Source: Minisyncoccota bacterium (lineage in GTDB: Bacteria > Patescibacteriota > Minisyncoccia > Phycocordibacterales > UBA9973). Taken from it: a stretch of 41,487 bases of DNA. Position numbers and translations under genes: made by a program. Shown piece by piece: positions 8,036 to 14,735 of this stretch; the stretch's first letter is position 1; each line of letters begins with the position of its first letter. Under the pieces are notes generated by a model that worked only from the letters and a program-made list of their open reading frames with translations, searched no databases and was not told the DNA's origin. The stretch lies in the NCBI GenBank assembly GCA_017992305.1, contig JAGOOX010000003.1, positions 1-41,487 on the forward strand, given 5' to 3'.

Positions 8036-8737
8036 TTATGCGGCTACTTTGCCTTTTGATTTAACAAGGTTACGTAAACCCGAGCTTACCTTTGTAGGTA
8101 GCTTGACTTTACATATACGAGCTTTTTTTGGAGCAATGTTTTTACTTTCAGCCTCAACTATTTCAACTATTTCAGCTATTTCAATAATTTCAGTGGATTC
8201 ATTGGTTTGAACTAATTCAATTTCAGGATCAGTTTCGATAAATGTTTCTAAAATTTCTAATTCCTGAATTGGTAAATCAAGCTCAGTTTCAGGGGCCTCA
8301 ATTACTACAGGGGTTACCTGCTGTTTAGGAAGGCTTGTTTGTTGGCTTGATCTAAGTCTTTGGGCTCGTCTGCCACGTATAGAAACCCAGTCAGCCAAAT
8401 TTTGTTTAAAGGCTTTGTTTTCACCGGTTGTTTCATAATATTGACATAAAACATTTTCCCACAATGAAATTATTAAGCGTTGATATTCAACAATATTAAT
8501 AATTTTGTTAGTTACAATATCAACCCAAAAACGTGGGTAGTTGTAGCAGTTAGTACTAAAGTCGTTCTTTACCGTGCAGTTAATAATTTGCTTGTGGTAA
8601 ACAACAAAAACTTTCTTATTTTCATAGGCATTAGTTTCAAGGTAGTGATGATATATCTCTAGTCTGGCTCCTCTGTCTTTCATTTCCTTATCTGGCTTGC
8701 GCTTAGTTTCTAGCGGGTCCAATTTATATGCAGTCAT
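8036..8737 (-). CDS. Hypothetical protein with an acidic low-complexity region
   Basis: 233 residues, family not recognised. Residues 1-115 look globular with many aromatics (HHYLETNAYENKK, YPRFWVDIVTNKI, LISLWENVLCQYYE). Next is a basic patch (RGRRAQRLRSSQQ), then an acidic Ile/Glu-repeat tract (IEIAEIVEIVEAE), and a basic tail (APKKARICKVKL...). The start at 8737 is chosen over an upstream in-frame ATG because the extra residues would come from the TATA-rich promoter region. The alternation of acidic and basic low-complexity tracts suggests a nucleic-acid- or protein-binding scaffold, but this is only inference. Confidence 0.65.
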   Translation of the reverse strand: MTAYKLDPLETKRKPDKEMKDRGARLEIYHHYLETNAYENKKVFVVYHKQIINCTVKNDFSTNCYNYPRFWVDIVTNKIINIVEYQRLIISLWENVLCQYYETTGENKAFKQNLADWVSIRGRRAQRLRSSQQTSLPKQQVTPVVIEAPETELDLPIQELEILETFIETDPEIELVQTNESTEIIEIAEIVEIVEAESKNIAPKKARICKVKLPTKVSSGLRNLVKSKGKVAA

Positions 8738-8890
8738 ATTCGTATTTTTTAAGAACAGACTATTTATAGCATATATATAATATATAGTCAACCCCTAAAA
8801 AGGGCAGGGTAAATAAGGCTAAAATTGACCAAAACAAGCTATAAATCGCGACAAGCAAAACAAAGCCTCTTAAAACGTTAATTAATTTAA

Positions 8891-8932
8891 AACCCACTCA
8901 GGTTTATTTAGAAGACCCTGGCGGGTTTTTTT
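8891..8932 (+). terminator. Plus-strand terminator or attenuator upstream of the 8966 gene
   Basis: AACCC/GGGTT and CAGG/CCTG stems separated by a small internal loop, followed by seven T. No plus-strand gene lies immediately upstream, so it ends either a short transcript starting near 8780-8800 or a leader of the gene at 8966. Confidence 0.6.
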
Positions 8933-8965
8933 ATTTTATGGTACAGTTTTGCCAGTAGTTTAGTT

Positions 8966-9355
8966 ATGATAAACAAGAAAAACACCTACTTTGTTTCTTT
9001 AAATAAAGGCGAACAAGGTACAGAAGTTCAAAAACAAAAAAATGCCATTCTAAACTTTTTAATGGCCGAAAAAAGAGTAGTTATAATATGTGTAAAAAAT
9101 GACCATGTTGATTACATTAAAAATAACTACAAAATCTATTATGAAGATTACTTTCCCAAAGACGCAACAAGAATTTTTATATACATGCTTTTAGTTGACG
9201 TAGGTAAAGATTTTTTTACCGGGGAGCTTCGTGAATCCAAGTCACCTGATGATGACAGTCGCGTGGTTAAAAAGTTTGAAAACCCAGTAGACTTTCCACG
9301 GGGTTTAAAACTAACCCTGCCTATAGACTTATTGGACAGTGTATCTATTTTGTAA
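8966..9355 (+). CDS. Hypothetical soluble protein
   Basis: 129 residues, no recognised domain, signal or membrane segment. Alternating strands and helices (KRVVIICVKNDHVDYI, TRIFIYMLLVDVGKDFF) suggest a small alpha/beta fold. It is monocistronic: a terminator-like hairpin lies 34 bases upstream and a strong terminator follows the stop directly. Confidence 0.65.
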   Translation: MINKKNTYFVSLNKGEQGTEVQKQKNAILNFLMAEKRVVIICVKNDHVDYIKNNYKIYYEDYFPKDATRIFIYMLLVDVGKDFFTGELRESKSPDDDSRVVKKFENPVDFPRGLKLTLPIDLLDSVSIL

Positions 9356-9381
9356 AAAAGCCCCGAAATTCGGGGCTTTTT
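9355..9381. terminator. Bidirectional intrinsic terminator
   Basis: AGCCCCG/CGGGGCT stem with AAATT loop, A-run before and T-run after, between the convergent stops at 9355 (+) and 9383 (-). Confidence 0.92.
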
Positions 9382-9382
9382 A

Positions 9383-10012
9383 TTATTCATTATTATTACT
9401 TACTGATTTTGTTTTTCTTTGTTTTAATTTTTTAATATAACTTTTACCAATAACTACAATAAAAGACCCAACTAATATAATTAGTATTACAACAATGGCT
9501 TTGTCGCCAATGTATTTAGTTAAAATATTACCAGCAAAAACTCCGGCAAATGACCACAGTATTGAGCCCAAAAAACTGTATAGCATATATTTGCGTGTGC
9601 GAACTCCGCGAACCGCTGCAAATATAGATGGTGTTGAACGAACGACCGGTAATAGTTTGCCGAAAATTGTAATAATTGCTATGTGGCGATCAAACATGTC
9701 CCAAGACTTTTGGTATTTTTCGTGGCTAGTAATTCTTAGTAAAAATTTATTTTGTTTAAACTTTTTACCTAATAAAAACCCCGTCATGTCACCCAAAAAA
9801 CTACCCAGCGCAATACATAAAACCGCACTAATGGGTGTAAATATACCCGATGCTGACAAACTACCCGCAAGCAATGCAATTGTGCCACCTGGCAGAATGG
9901 AACCTATAATTGGCAAGCCCTCGGCATATGAAAACAAAAAAATAACAAAAATTTGAAAAGCCTGAGGCACCTGGTGTATGCCAGTTATAATTAGCTGGGT
10001 GAACGAATCCAT
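9383..10012 (-). CDS. DedA-family membrane protein
   Basis: 209 residues with about five hydrophobic segments. DedA (SNARE-associated/VTT) proteins are envelope lipid transporters/flippases, some acting on undecaprenyl phosphate. Diagnostic stretches: FSYAEGLPIIGSILPGGTIA near residues 27-46, LGSFLGDMTGFLLGKKF, and FGKLLPVVRSTPSIFAAVRG with the conserved arginine. The tail is basic. A perfect TATAAT ends ten bases before the ATG, so the mRNA should have almost no leader. It could be functionally linked to uppP at 27.3 kb through undecaprenyl carrier recycling. Confidence 0.92.
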   Translation of the reverse strand: MDSFTQLIITGIHQVPQAFQIFVIFLFSYAEGLPIIGSILPGGTIALLAGSLSASGIFTPISAVLCIALGSFLGDMTGFLLGKKFKQNKFLLRITSHEKYQKSWDMFDRHIAIITIFGKLLPVVRSTPSIFAAVRGVRTRKYMLYSFLGSILWSFAGVFAGNILTKYIGDKAIVVILIILVGSFIVVIGKSYIKKLKQRKTKSVSNNNE

Positions 10013-10170
10013 ATATAAAATTATTATAACAAAAAAGTGGTATCTTTGCTTGGGGTAGTAATAAAATTATTTTAAAGTTTAAGTCTATCAAATCAGTTTT
10101 TATACATAAATTCGACATTACTTTACAAAGTGATTTTATATGATAGTGTATATTTAAATAGTTTATAAAA

Positions 10171-10572
10171 ATGGAAAATTTATTACAACATCAAATGTCT
10201 TTTTTAGACTCCACGCAAGGAGGGGTTTTTTTGGGTACTAAAAATGGAAGAAGGTTTTTGCAGAAAGATATTTCAATTCATTGGCTTACCACTCAGATGG
10301 GTAGAAATTGGATAGATTCACCCGATGGTTACAAGTGGCTTTTTGAAAAAGACACAAGAATAAATTGCTTCCTGCACAAAGGCTTGAGTTTACTTACGTG
10401 TGACAACTTAAAAAAGTGGTTAACGGAACACGAAAGGGGCAATAACTGGCTTCATACCGGGCACGGCGTTTTATGGCTTCAAAGTGAAGATGGCCAAAAA
10501 TGGCTTGAATCACCCAGTGGTATTAGTTGGCTTAACGTACCTGATGAATTACTTAGTGTAATAGAATCTTAA
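10171..10572 (+). CDS. Tandem nonapeptide-repeat protein, function unknown
   Basis: 133 residues built almost entirely from about a dozen nine-residue units of the form [F/W]-L-x-S/T-x-x-G-x-x: FLDSTQGGV, FLGTKNGRR, FLQKDISIH, WLTTQMGRN, WIDSPDGYK, and later WLHTGHGVL, WLQSEDGQK, WLESPSGIS. The middle units (about residues 63-92) are degenerate. The fixed period and regular aromatic-Leu pair suggest a solenoid with one unit per turn. I do not recognise a characterised family. No signal peptide is visible. It has its own promoter region and a terminator. Confidence 0.8.
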   Translation: MENLLQHQMSFLDSTQGGVFLGTKNGRRFLQKDISIHWLTTQMGRNWIDSPDGYKWLFEKDTRINCFLHKGLSLLTCDNLKKWLTEHERGNNWLHTGHGVLWLQSEDGQKWLESPSGISWLNVPDELLSVIES

Positions 10573-10580
10573 ACTTAATT

Positions 10581-10606
10581 AAGTCCGATAGAAATATCGG
10601 ACTTTT
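10581..10606 (+). terminator. Intrinsic terminator
   Basis: Perfect 10-bp stem AAGTCCGATA/TATCGGACTT closed by GAAA and followed by a short T-run, nine bases after the nonapeptide-repeat gene. Confidence 0.9.
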
Positions 10607-10637
10607 AAATTATCAGCTAGAGCAAGAAATGTTTTTA

Positions 10638-10919
10638 TTATTTACCAAACCATTTTTGTGCATTGGGTCTGCGGTGTGGGCAACCGGGCCAACAACATGG
10701 GCGACGTTTACCTTGTCGTAATTCAATACAAAGTCGCTTGATATGTTCGGCCCTGGTTTCTGGCTTTTTAACAATAGTTACCCAACAAATCCATTCATTG
10801 CGAGCCAGTGGGGTAAGCTTGCCCCATATGGTGGCAAGGTCTTTGTTAGATTTAATTATTTCGTTCAGGTCACTTGGTATTTTGTGCATAAAACCTGTAA
10901 CCCCAGACTTTTTATTCAT
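10638..10919 (-). CDS. YdeI/OmpD-associated-type protein, short form
   Basis: 93 residues matching the C-terminal module of YdeI-like proteins: WGKLTPLARNEWICWVTIVK followed by KPETRAEHIKRLCIELRQGKRRPCCWPGC. Family members are linked to bacteriocin protection or envelope stress, but the biochemical role is not established. Compared with about 190-residue YdeI proteins, the N-terminal module is absent. TATACT ends six bases before the ATG, indicating a leaderless mRNA. Confidence 0.8.
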   Translation of the reverse strand: MNKKSGVTGFMHKIPSDLNEIIKSNKDLATIWGKLTPLARNEWICWVTIVKKPETRAEHIKRLCIELRQGKRRPCCWPGCPHRRPNAQKWFGK

Positions 10920-11084
10920 GGTTTAAGTATATCAAATTTTGGTATTTCTACCTGTGTGACCCAAATGCCTGGCTTTCAGAAGCATGTACAAATAACAATG
11001 ACATAAAAGAAAGCATTAAGGAATTAGGGTATATTTTAATAAGTAACAAAAACTCGCTATGCGATGCTGCCTAAGTCCTCCTAA

Positions 11085-11297
11085 CTATACAATAGGTATT
11101 GCTTGTGTGAAGTAAAAGGCAAGCGCTATTAACAATCCAATACCAAGAAAGCGGTAAAAATTAATCATGTACTTCTCTGGAACAGAAGCAAGTTCAGGAT
11201 TCTTCTGAGCATATAATCGAGACCAAACAAGCTTTTCAGGCACAAATATAGCCGCAAGTGCGAAGACAAGATATATAAACAAGTATACATATTCCAT
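11085..11297 (-). CDS. Small two-segment membrane protein
   Basis: 70 residues with membrane helices at about 3-19 and 48-66, separated by a polar loop (SRLYAQKNPELASVPEKYMI). The layout resembles small DUF6199-like proteins, but that is only an impression. TATAGT ends seven bases before the ATG. It lies between the YdeI-like gene and a 56-residue ORF on the same strand. Confidence 0.6.
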   Translation of the reverse strand: MEYVYLFIYLVFALAAIFVPEKLVWSRLYAQKNPELASVPEKYMINFYRFLGIGLLIALAFYFTQAIPIV

Positions 11298-11332
11298 ATC
11301 TTTAACTATACCACAAATTAGCTTTTAGGTAT

Positions 11333-11503
11333 TTATCTATGTTTTGGTGGCATATACAGAATATCTGTTCCTTGCTTATACACTTTTCCATCCCGAACTT
11401 CAAAACCTTCAGCTAGTATTCGTTTATGTATATCTAACAATACTGCACCCAACTCTTTTAAAGTCTCAATAGTCTCTTCGTTAAATTCTTTTTTTTCATT
11501 CAT
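11333..11503 (-). CDS. 56-residue hypothetical protein
   Basis: The minus strand encodes a protein beginning MNEKKEFNEETIETLKELG, continuing as a helical segment (AVLLDIHKRILAEGFEV) and ending in YMPPKHR before a TAA. The amphipathic helix and the fit between the 11297 gene and the divergent XRE gene support a real gene. A 9+9-base palindrome lies 22 bases upstream of its start, shared with the XRE gene. Function unknown. Confidence 0.55.
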   Translation of the reverse strand: MNEKKEFNEETIETLKELGAVLLDIHKRILAEGFEVRDGKVYKQGTDILYMPPKHR

Positions 11504-11524
11504 GCACTATAGATAAAATCACAA

Positions 11525-11546
11525 AAATTGCTATATGTAGCAATTT
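11525..11546. promoter_or_regulatory. Palindromic operator candidate for the XRE regulator
   Basis: Perfect inverted repeat AAATTGCTA - TATG - TAGCAATTT between the divergent starts at 11503 (-) and 11591 (+). Its size and position fit an autoregulatory site for the XRE protein encoded 45 bases away. Confidence 0.6.
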
Positions 11547-11590
11547 GTCACTACTTATATACTTGTTATTAATATTTAAAATATAATTAT

Positions 11591-11824
11591 ATGAAAAACA
11601 CACAAATACAAAACACACTACGATTCTATCGTACACAAAAAGGGTTAACTCAATGGCAGGTTGCTGCTCACCTAGGTTTTAAGAGTATTGACAGAATATG
11701 TAAGTGGGAAAAAGGGAGAGGTTTTCCGCATATTTTGAACGCGCTTAAATTGCAAGAGCTCTATGACGCAAGTATTAAAGATTTTTATTTTCTAGAAGGA
11801 CAGAAGAAATCAATCAATGAATAG
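11591..11824 (+). CDS. XRE-family helix-turn-helix regulator
   Basis: 77 residues, essentially a lone HTH domain: LRFYRTQKGLTQWQVAAHLG is followed by FKSIDRICKWEKGRGFPHI, the usual recognition-helix and W-E-K-G pattern of Cro/C1-type proteins. The gene is convergent with, and directly abuts, the cyclase gene of the Pycsar cassette (stops at 11824 and 11825). It may control itself and the divergent small ORF through the palindrome at 11525; whether it affects the cassette is unknown. Confidence 0.85.
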   Translation: MKNTQIQNTLRFYRTQKGLTQWQVAAHLGFKSIDRICKWEKGRGFPHILNALKLQELYDASIKDFYFLEGQKKSINE

Positions 11825-12532
11825 CTAAGGTTTTAGTGGGGTTTTTGTTCTATAAACAGTACGATTTTCTTCTGCGTATTTAACAATGACAGGCTCCCAA
11901 ATACAAACCCCTTCAGATAGTTGCTTACCACCGCTAATAGCATCATAAGCCACCTTAGTTATGTAGACTTCATATGGATAATTTCTTATGTCAGATAGTT
12001 TTGCTGCAAGGCTGGGAGCCTGTCCGATCCAAATTAAGTCATTATTATTTCTAAGTCCCGCACGAACAGCAACCACTTCACCTGAATCAACACCGACACA
12101 ATGTTTAATACGAATATTATTATTCTTTATAGAATCGAATCTTGCAGTTGCTTTTGGGTTAAGTATATTAGTAACGGCCCAGTCTATCTCTCTTGCACAG
12201 CTGACCGCATCAGTATTTGGAGTGTTTGACTTAAAAATTCCCATAACTCGATCTCCATCAAAACTTCTAATTTCTCCACCATGACTACGAATTAACCTTG
12301 TACATAAATTAAGGTAAGCACGAACTATCTTCGCAGTTGTTTGCCAAGGACATTTTTGAGCAAGAACCGATGAACCAGCTAAGTCGGCATACAAAAAAGT
12401 TGCTGTTATTTTTACAGCCTCACCATTTAAGGCCAGATTACTTGAATCAGGAACTATGTTTCCATTTCTAACATTCCAAGCTGTTGTTAGAATACTTTCT
12501 ATTTCTGTTGTTAAAGTGTCAGCTAAAGCCAT
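11825..12532 (-). CDS. pycC: Pycsar-type nucleotide cyclase (PycC-like)
   Basis: 235 residues, a single class III-type cyclase catalytic domain. The metal-binding aspartates are visible as D50 in FLYADLAGSS and D94 in SFDGDRVMGIF; further family-typical blocks are CVGVDSGEVVAVRAGLR, NDLIWIGQAPSLAAKLSDIR. This arrangement matches pyrimidine cyclases of Pycsar systems, which make cCMP or cUMP on phage infection, rather than ordinary adenylate cyclases; I cannot tell which base is used. The start at 12532 (MALADTL) lies two bases after the stop of the upstream effector gene; an upstream in-frame ATG would overlap that gene by 37 bases. Confidence 0.87.
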   Translation of the reverse strand: MALADTLTTEIESILTTAWNVRNGNIVPDSSNLALNGEAVKITATFLYADLAGSSVLAQKCPWQTTAKIVRAYLNLCTRLIRSHGGEIRSFDGDRVMGIFKSNTPNTDAVSCAREIDWAVTNILNPKATARFDSIKNNNIRIKHCVGVDSGEVVAVRAGLRNNNDLIWIGQAPSLAAKLSDIRNYPYEVYITKVAYDAISGGKQLSEGVCIWEPVIVKYAEENRTVYRTKTPLKP

Positions 12533-12534
12533 GA

Positions 12535-13020
12535 TTAATATAGTTTTGAAAAATAAATAGTAATTAACCAAGGGATAACAGATAACAATATCAAAATCAA
12601 CGAAATTTTTAGATAAGAAAATTTTTTAGATAAAATTTGTGCATTTATATGCGTTTGACTAAGAAGGTCATCCAAATATTCTTCATCTGTTAAATCTTTA
12701 AATCTTTTTTTAAAATCACTAACTTTTAAATTTGCGATTGTTCCGAAATAAATTAAAGATGCATTGCTGGACTTGGTTTTAGGGTATTGGCTTTTATAAA
12801 CAAAAATTAAACTAGTGAACAGTAACCCTAATGCTAATCCAAAAGATAAATAAATATACATAGGTTGATTACAAAATGATGTAATTGCATTTACAAGGAC
12901 ACCAAGCATCGCAATGGCAATACCGGAAACAAAAGCAATCCTTGAATCATATCGACTTATCCAATCGAGCTTTCTTTGAAGATTTAGTTCCGCTTGCTCT
13001 ATTCTAATTTTCATAAGCAT
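12535..13020 (-). CDS. pycTM: Pycsar TM effector (PycTM-like)
   Basis: 161 residues. An amphipathic N-terminus leads into ISRYDSRIAFVSGIAIAML (first membrane helix); a second helix is at about YLSFGLALGLLFTSLIF and a third at the C-terminus (LILILLSVIPWLITIYF). The cytosolic part has SLIYFGTIANL and YLDDLLSQTHINAQILSKKF. This is the pattern of the Pycsar membrane effector family (formerly DUF5706, from memory), which disrupts the inner membrane when cyclic pyrimidine nucleotide binds. The ATG at 13020 is chosen because a TATAAT lies 24 bases upstream, inside the longer reading frame. First gene of a two-gene operon with the cyclase. Confidence 0.87.
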   Translation of the reverse strand: MLMKIRIEQAELNLQRKLDWISRYDSRIAFVSGIAIAMLGVLVNAITSFCNQPMYIYLSFGLALGLLFTSLIFVYKSQYPKTKSSNASLIYFGTIANLKVSDFKKRFKDLTDEEYLDDLLSQTHINAQILSKKFSYLKISLILILLSVIPWLITIYFSKLY

Positions 13021-13044
13021 TTTATTTAATCTAATAATATGCAC

Positions 13045-13073
13045 ATTATATACCAAAAAAAGCAATAGTCATA
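13045..13073 (-). promoter_or_regulatory. Promoter of the Pycsar operon
   Basis: Perfect TATAAT at 13050-13045, preceded at 17 bases by the weak -35 TATGAC. The start of transcription should be near 13038, giving a leader of about 18 bases. Confidence 0.6.
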
Positions 13074-13227
13074 TTGTCATAAATTAGCAGGATTTAATTA
13101 CTAGACGTTTAAAAAAGTTCGACACTCATTGGGGTTTTTGTGCTTTTTGACAATATTAAAAACTTTGGTTTCCCAAATACTCAATATAAATAAGGTTTTT
13201 TGTGTTGTTATAAATAACAACGTGCTG

Positions 13228-13299
13228 TGACCCCACGGAGAATCGAACTCCGATTAACGGCTTGAAAAGCCGGCGTCCTAACCGTTAGACGATGGGGCC
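13228..13299 (-). tRNA. tRNA-Glu (TTC anticodon)
   Basis: On the minus strand: acceptor GGCCCCA/TGGGGTC, D arm GTC/GAC, anticodon loop TTTTCAA (anticodon TTC), T arm CGGAG-TTCGATT-CTCCG, discriminator A. The outermost anticodon-stem pair appears to be a C-U mismatch. CCA is not encoded. It lies between the Pycsar cassette and a decayed second copy of itself. Confidence 0.93.
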
Positions 13300-13330
13300 A
13301 TTTTTATTTTTTAAATTTACTTTATTTACG

Positions 13331-13401
13331 CACCCCATTCAACCTTGGCTTTTCAAAAGCCGGCGTCCGCTCTTTAAAACCTTTGGTTAGACGATGGGGC
13401 C
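13331..13401 (-). pseudogene. Decayed tRNA-Glu copy
   Basis: The minus strand repeats the first 17 bases of the neighbouring tRNA-Glu (GGCCCCATCGTCTAACC) and later GGACGCCGGCTTTT, but the D loop is filled with unrelated sequence, the anticodon stem no longer pairs and the T arm is lost. A TGGGGTG remnant of the 3' acceptor strand remains at 13331-13337. It reads as a degraded tandem duplicate. Confidence 0.75.
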
Positions 13402-13500
13402 TAAAACATTTACTTTGTAAATGTTCGGCCGACAATTTGTAAACAAATTGTTTAGGCCAAAAGTTACCAGGCGACCCGACCTAGTCGGGTTTAGCCTAAA
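13398..13500. repeat. Cluster of interlocking inverted repeats
   Basis: GGCCTAAA (13398-13405) pairs with TTTAGGCC (13451-13458) and encloses two perfect hairpins: AACATTTAC-TTT-GTAAATGTT (13405-13425) and ACAATTTG-TAAA-CAAATTGT (13432-13451). A third, ACCCGAC-CTA-GTCGGGT (13474-13490), follows. GCCTAAA recurs at 13494-13500 and could compete for TTTAGGC. No ORF is present. It could be a small RNA, a REP/MITE-like element or a remnant of an insertion beside tRNA-Glu. Confidence 0.6.
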
Positions 13501-13608
13501 AATTACTTCTTAAATAGTAACTTTATATTTTATAGCATATTTTCGGTTTTTAGCAAATAAAAAAGCCTGACTGGTCTTTTTCAAATAGTAAAAAGTGATA
13601 TTTTTAAA

Positions 13609-13686
13609 TAAAAAAACCAGCCCTTTAAACCTTCACAGGGGGCTGGTCTATACCTATTTAATGCCTAAGTACTTGAGAATCGTACT
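13609..13686 (-). ncRNA. Candidate small RNA with its own promoter and terminator
   Basis: On the minus strand TTGACA (13720-13715), a 16-base spacer and TATAGT (13698-13693) predict a start near 13686. About 40 bases later comes the stem ACCAGCCC/GGGCTGGT (13616-13647) followed by a U-run. The product would be about 78 nt without a convincing ORF. The gene upstream on this strand has its own terminator at 13774-13804, so this is an independent unit. Confidence 0.6.
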
Positions 13687-13773
13687 AGTTCAACTATATA
13701 CTATAAACAGTTTTTGTCAATGGTTTTTATTTATGGACTGACTTTTTTTATTTTTTAAAAAATAATATAGTAA

Positions 13774-13804
13774 ATAAAAAAAGTCCCGGCGTTACGTCGG
13801 GACT
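13774..13804 (-). terminator. Intrinsic terminator of the 13829 gene
   Basis: Minus-strand hairpin AGTCCCGACG/CGCCGGGACT (one G-U pair, 3-base loop) followed by seven U. Confidence 0.92.
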
Positions 13805-13828
13805 AGGCAGGCAAAGAAGTTGGGTTAA

Positions 13829-14362
13829 CTAATCTTTAAACAGTGGACCATAGTTAGTCCAAAACTCACTCCATTCAGTTGAAGGCTCAAACACAATCTT
13901 ATCAGCTTTATTTGTGAATAATCCTGAAAATCTTTTTTCGTAGACAAATCCATCAGTAGTAATTTTGTTTTCAAGAGCCACAAGTGTTTTTGCAAGAGAG
14001 TATGGGCTATTTCTCCATAGAATTTTCACCAGTCCAAGTTTGGGTATACAAAGATTGGATGTTATCTTTGGTAGAGTTTCCCCCTCTAGATTTGAGCTGA
14101 TGGCACTTAAGTGGTGCACCCTAAAGTCTTTGTTTGTAAAACAATGAAAAAGTTGAATTTCTGTTTCATGTTTATTAACTTCTTTTTCTCCAGGGCCGAC
14201 AACCAGTACATACACTAAATCTTTTTGAACTTTCATTTGCAAATCTTTGTCTTTGGGCTTGTACAGATCATAAGGTGGACGAAATTCATCAGGGCAAGAC
14301 GCAATAGCGCCCTCCTCGTCTCTAAAAACTTTGCCAGTGTCTACTGCGTATATTTTTTTCAT
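13829..14362 (-). CDS. Hypothetical soluble protein
   Basis: 177 residues with no signal peptide, membrane helix or motif I can name. The sequence alternates strands and loops (LVYVLVVGPGEKEVNKHETEI, VHHLSAISSNLEGETLPKI) and is rich in aromatic residues at the C-terminus (STEWSEFWTNYGPLF). A terminator-like hairpin lies about 60 bases upstream of its start, so it may be controlled by attenuation or have its own weak promoter. Confidence 0.65.
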   Translation of the reverse strand: MKKIYAVDTGKVFRDEEGAIASCPDEFRPPYDLYKPKDKDLQMKVQKDLVYVLVVGPGEKEVNKHETEIQLFHCFTNKDFRVHHLSAISSNLEGETLPKITSNLCIPKLGLVKILWRNSPYSLAKTLVALENKITTDGFVYEKRFSGLFTNKADKIVFEPSTEWSEFWTNYGPLFKD

Positions 14363-14424
14363 AAAACTTTTTCTTTACTCTACACATTTAAAAAAGATTG
14401 TCAACAAGCCTAAGCATAACAAAC

Positions 14425-14543
14425 AAAAAAGCCTCATCGCTACCTAGGTACTACTCCTAATCCCTGGTTTAAAATGAGGCTAATGATTAAAAAAATAAGG
14501 TAATGACCACTAAAGGGTGCTTTTAGCAAGTCGGTATATACTA
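14425..14543 (-). ncRNA. Candidate small RNA or attenuated leader upstream of the 14362 gene
   Basis: Minus-strand promoter TTGACA (14578-14573), 17-base spacer, TAAAGT (14555-14550). About 60 bases after the predicted start, AGCCTCAT/ATGAGGCT (14430-14437 with 14474-14481) forms a hairpin with a 36-base loop and a U-run. Transcripts ending there would be about 119 nt; read-through would reach the gene starting at 14362. Confidence 0.55.
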
Positions 14544-14663
14544 ATATTAACTTTATATTTTCAATATAAACCTGTCAATGAATATCTGTTAGCTTGGGTT
14601 ATTTAGTTAAATATATAGTTTATTAAAAAACTAAAAAGCACTCTAAATTATAGGGCGCTTTTT

Positions 14664-14717
14664 CTATTTATTAACTTGTAGCCATTGGTAAACATCTTCA
14701 AGGACTTTGACGGCGTT
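14664..14717 (-). pseudogene. Relic of a trxB 3' end
   Basis: The minus strand encodes NAVKVLEDVYQWLQVNK followed by TAG. The intact trxB at 15901 ends DAVKALEDIYQWLQTQK, 12 of 17 residues the same, and about 32 of 42 bases match in my hand alignment. Nothing upstream on this strand continues a thioredoxin-reductase frame. The -35 box of the PurZ-like gene lies inside the relic. Confidence 0.8.
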
Positions 14718-14735
14718 GTAAAATTACTGTAGTAT
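14707..14735 (+). promoter_or_regulatory. Promoter of the PurZ-like gene
   Basis: TTGACG, 17-base spacer, TAGTAT. It predicts a start near 14742 and a leader of about 13 bases without a Shine-Dalgarno. The -35 lies in the trxB relic. Confidence 0.7.

Noticed and set aside
8150-8260. Short A/T-rich near-repeats (CAACTATTTCAGCTATTTC type) that could look like a repeat array
   Set aside because: They are coding repeats for the acidic Ile/Glu tract of the minus-strand protein; unit length is irregular, there are no unique spacers and no cas genes, so this is not CRISPR.
10927-11084. Possible small gene or RNA between the YdeI-like gene and the 11085 gene
   Set aside because: No ORF of convincing composition, no terminator and no clear promoter beyond the YdeI -10 box were seen.
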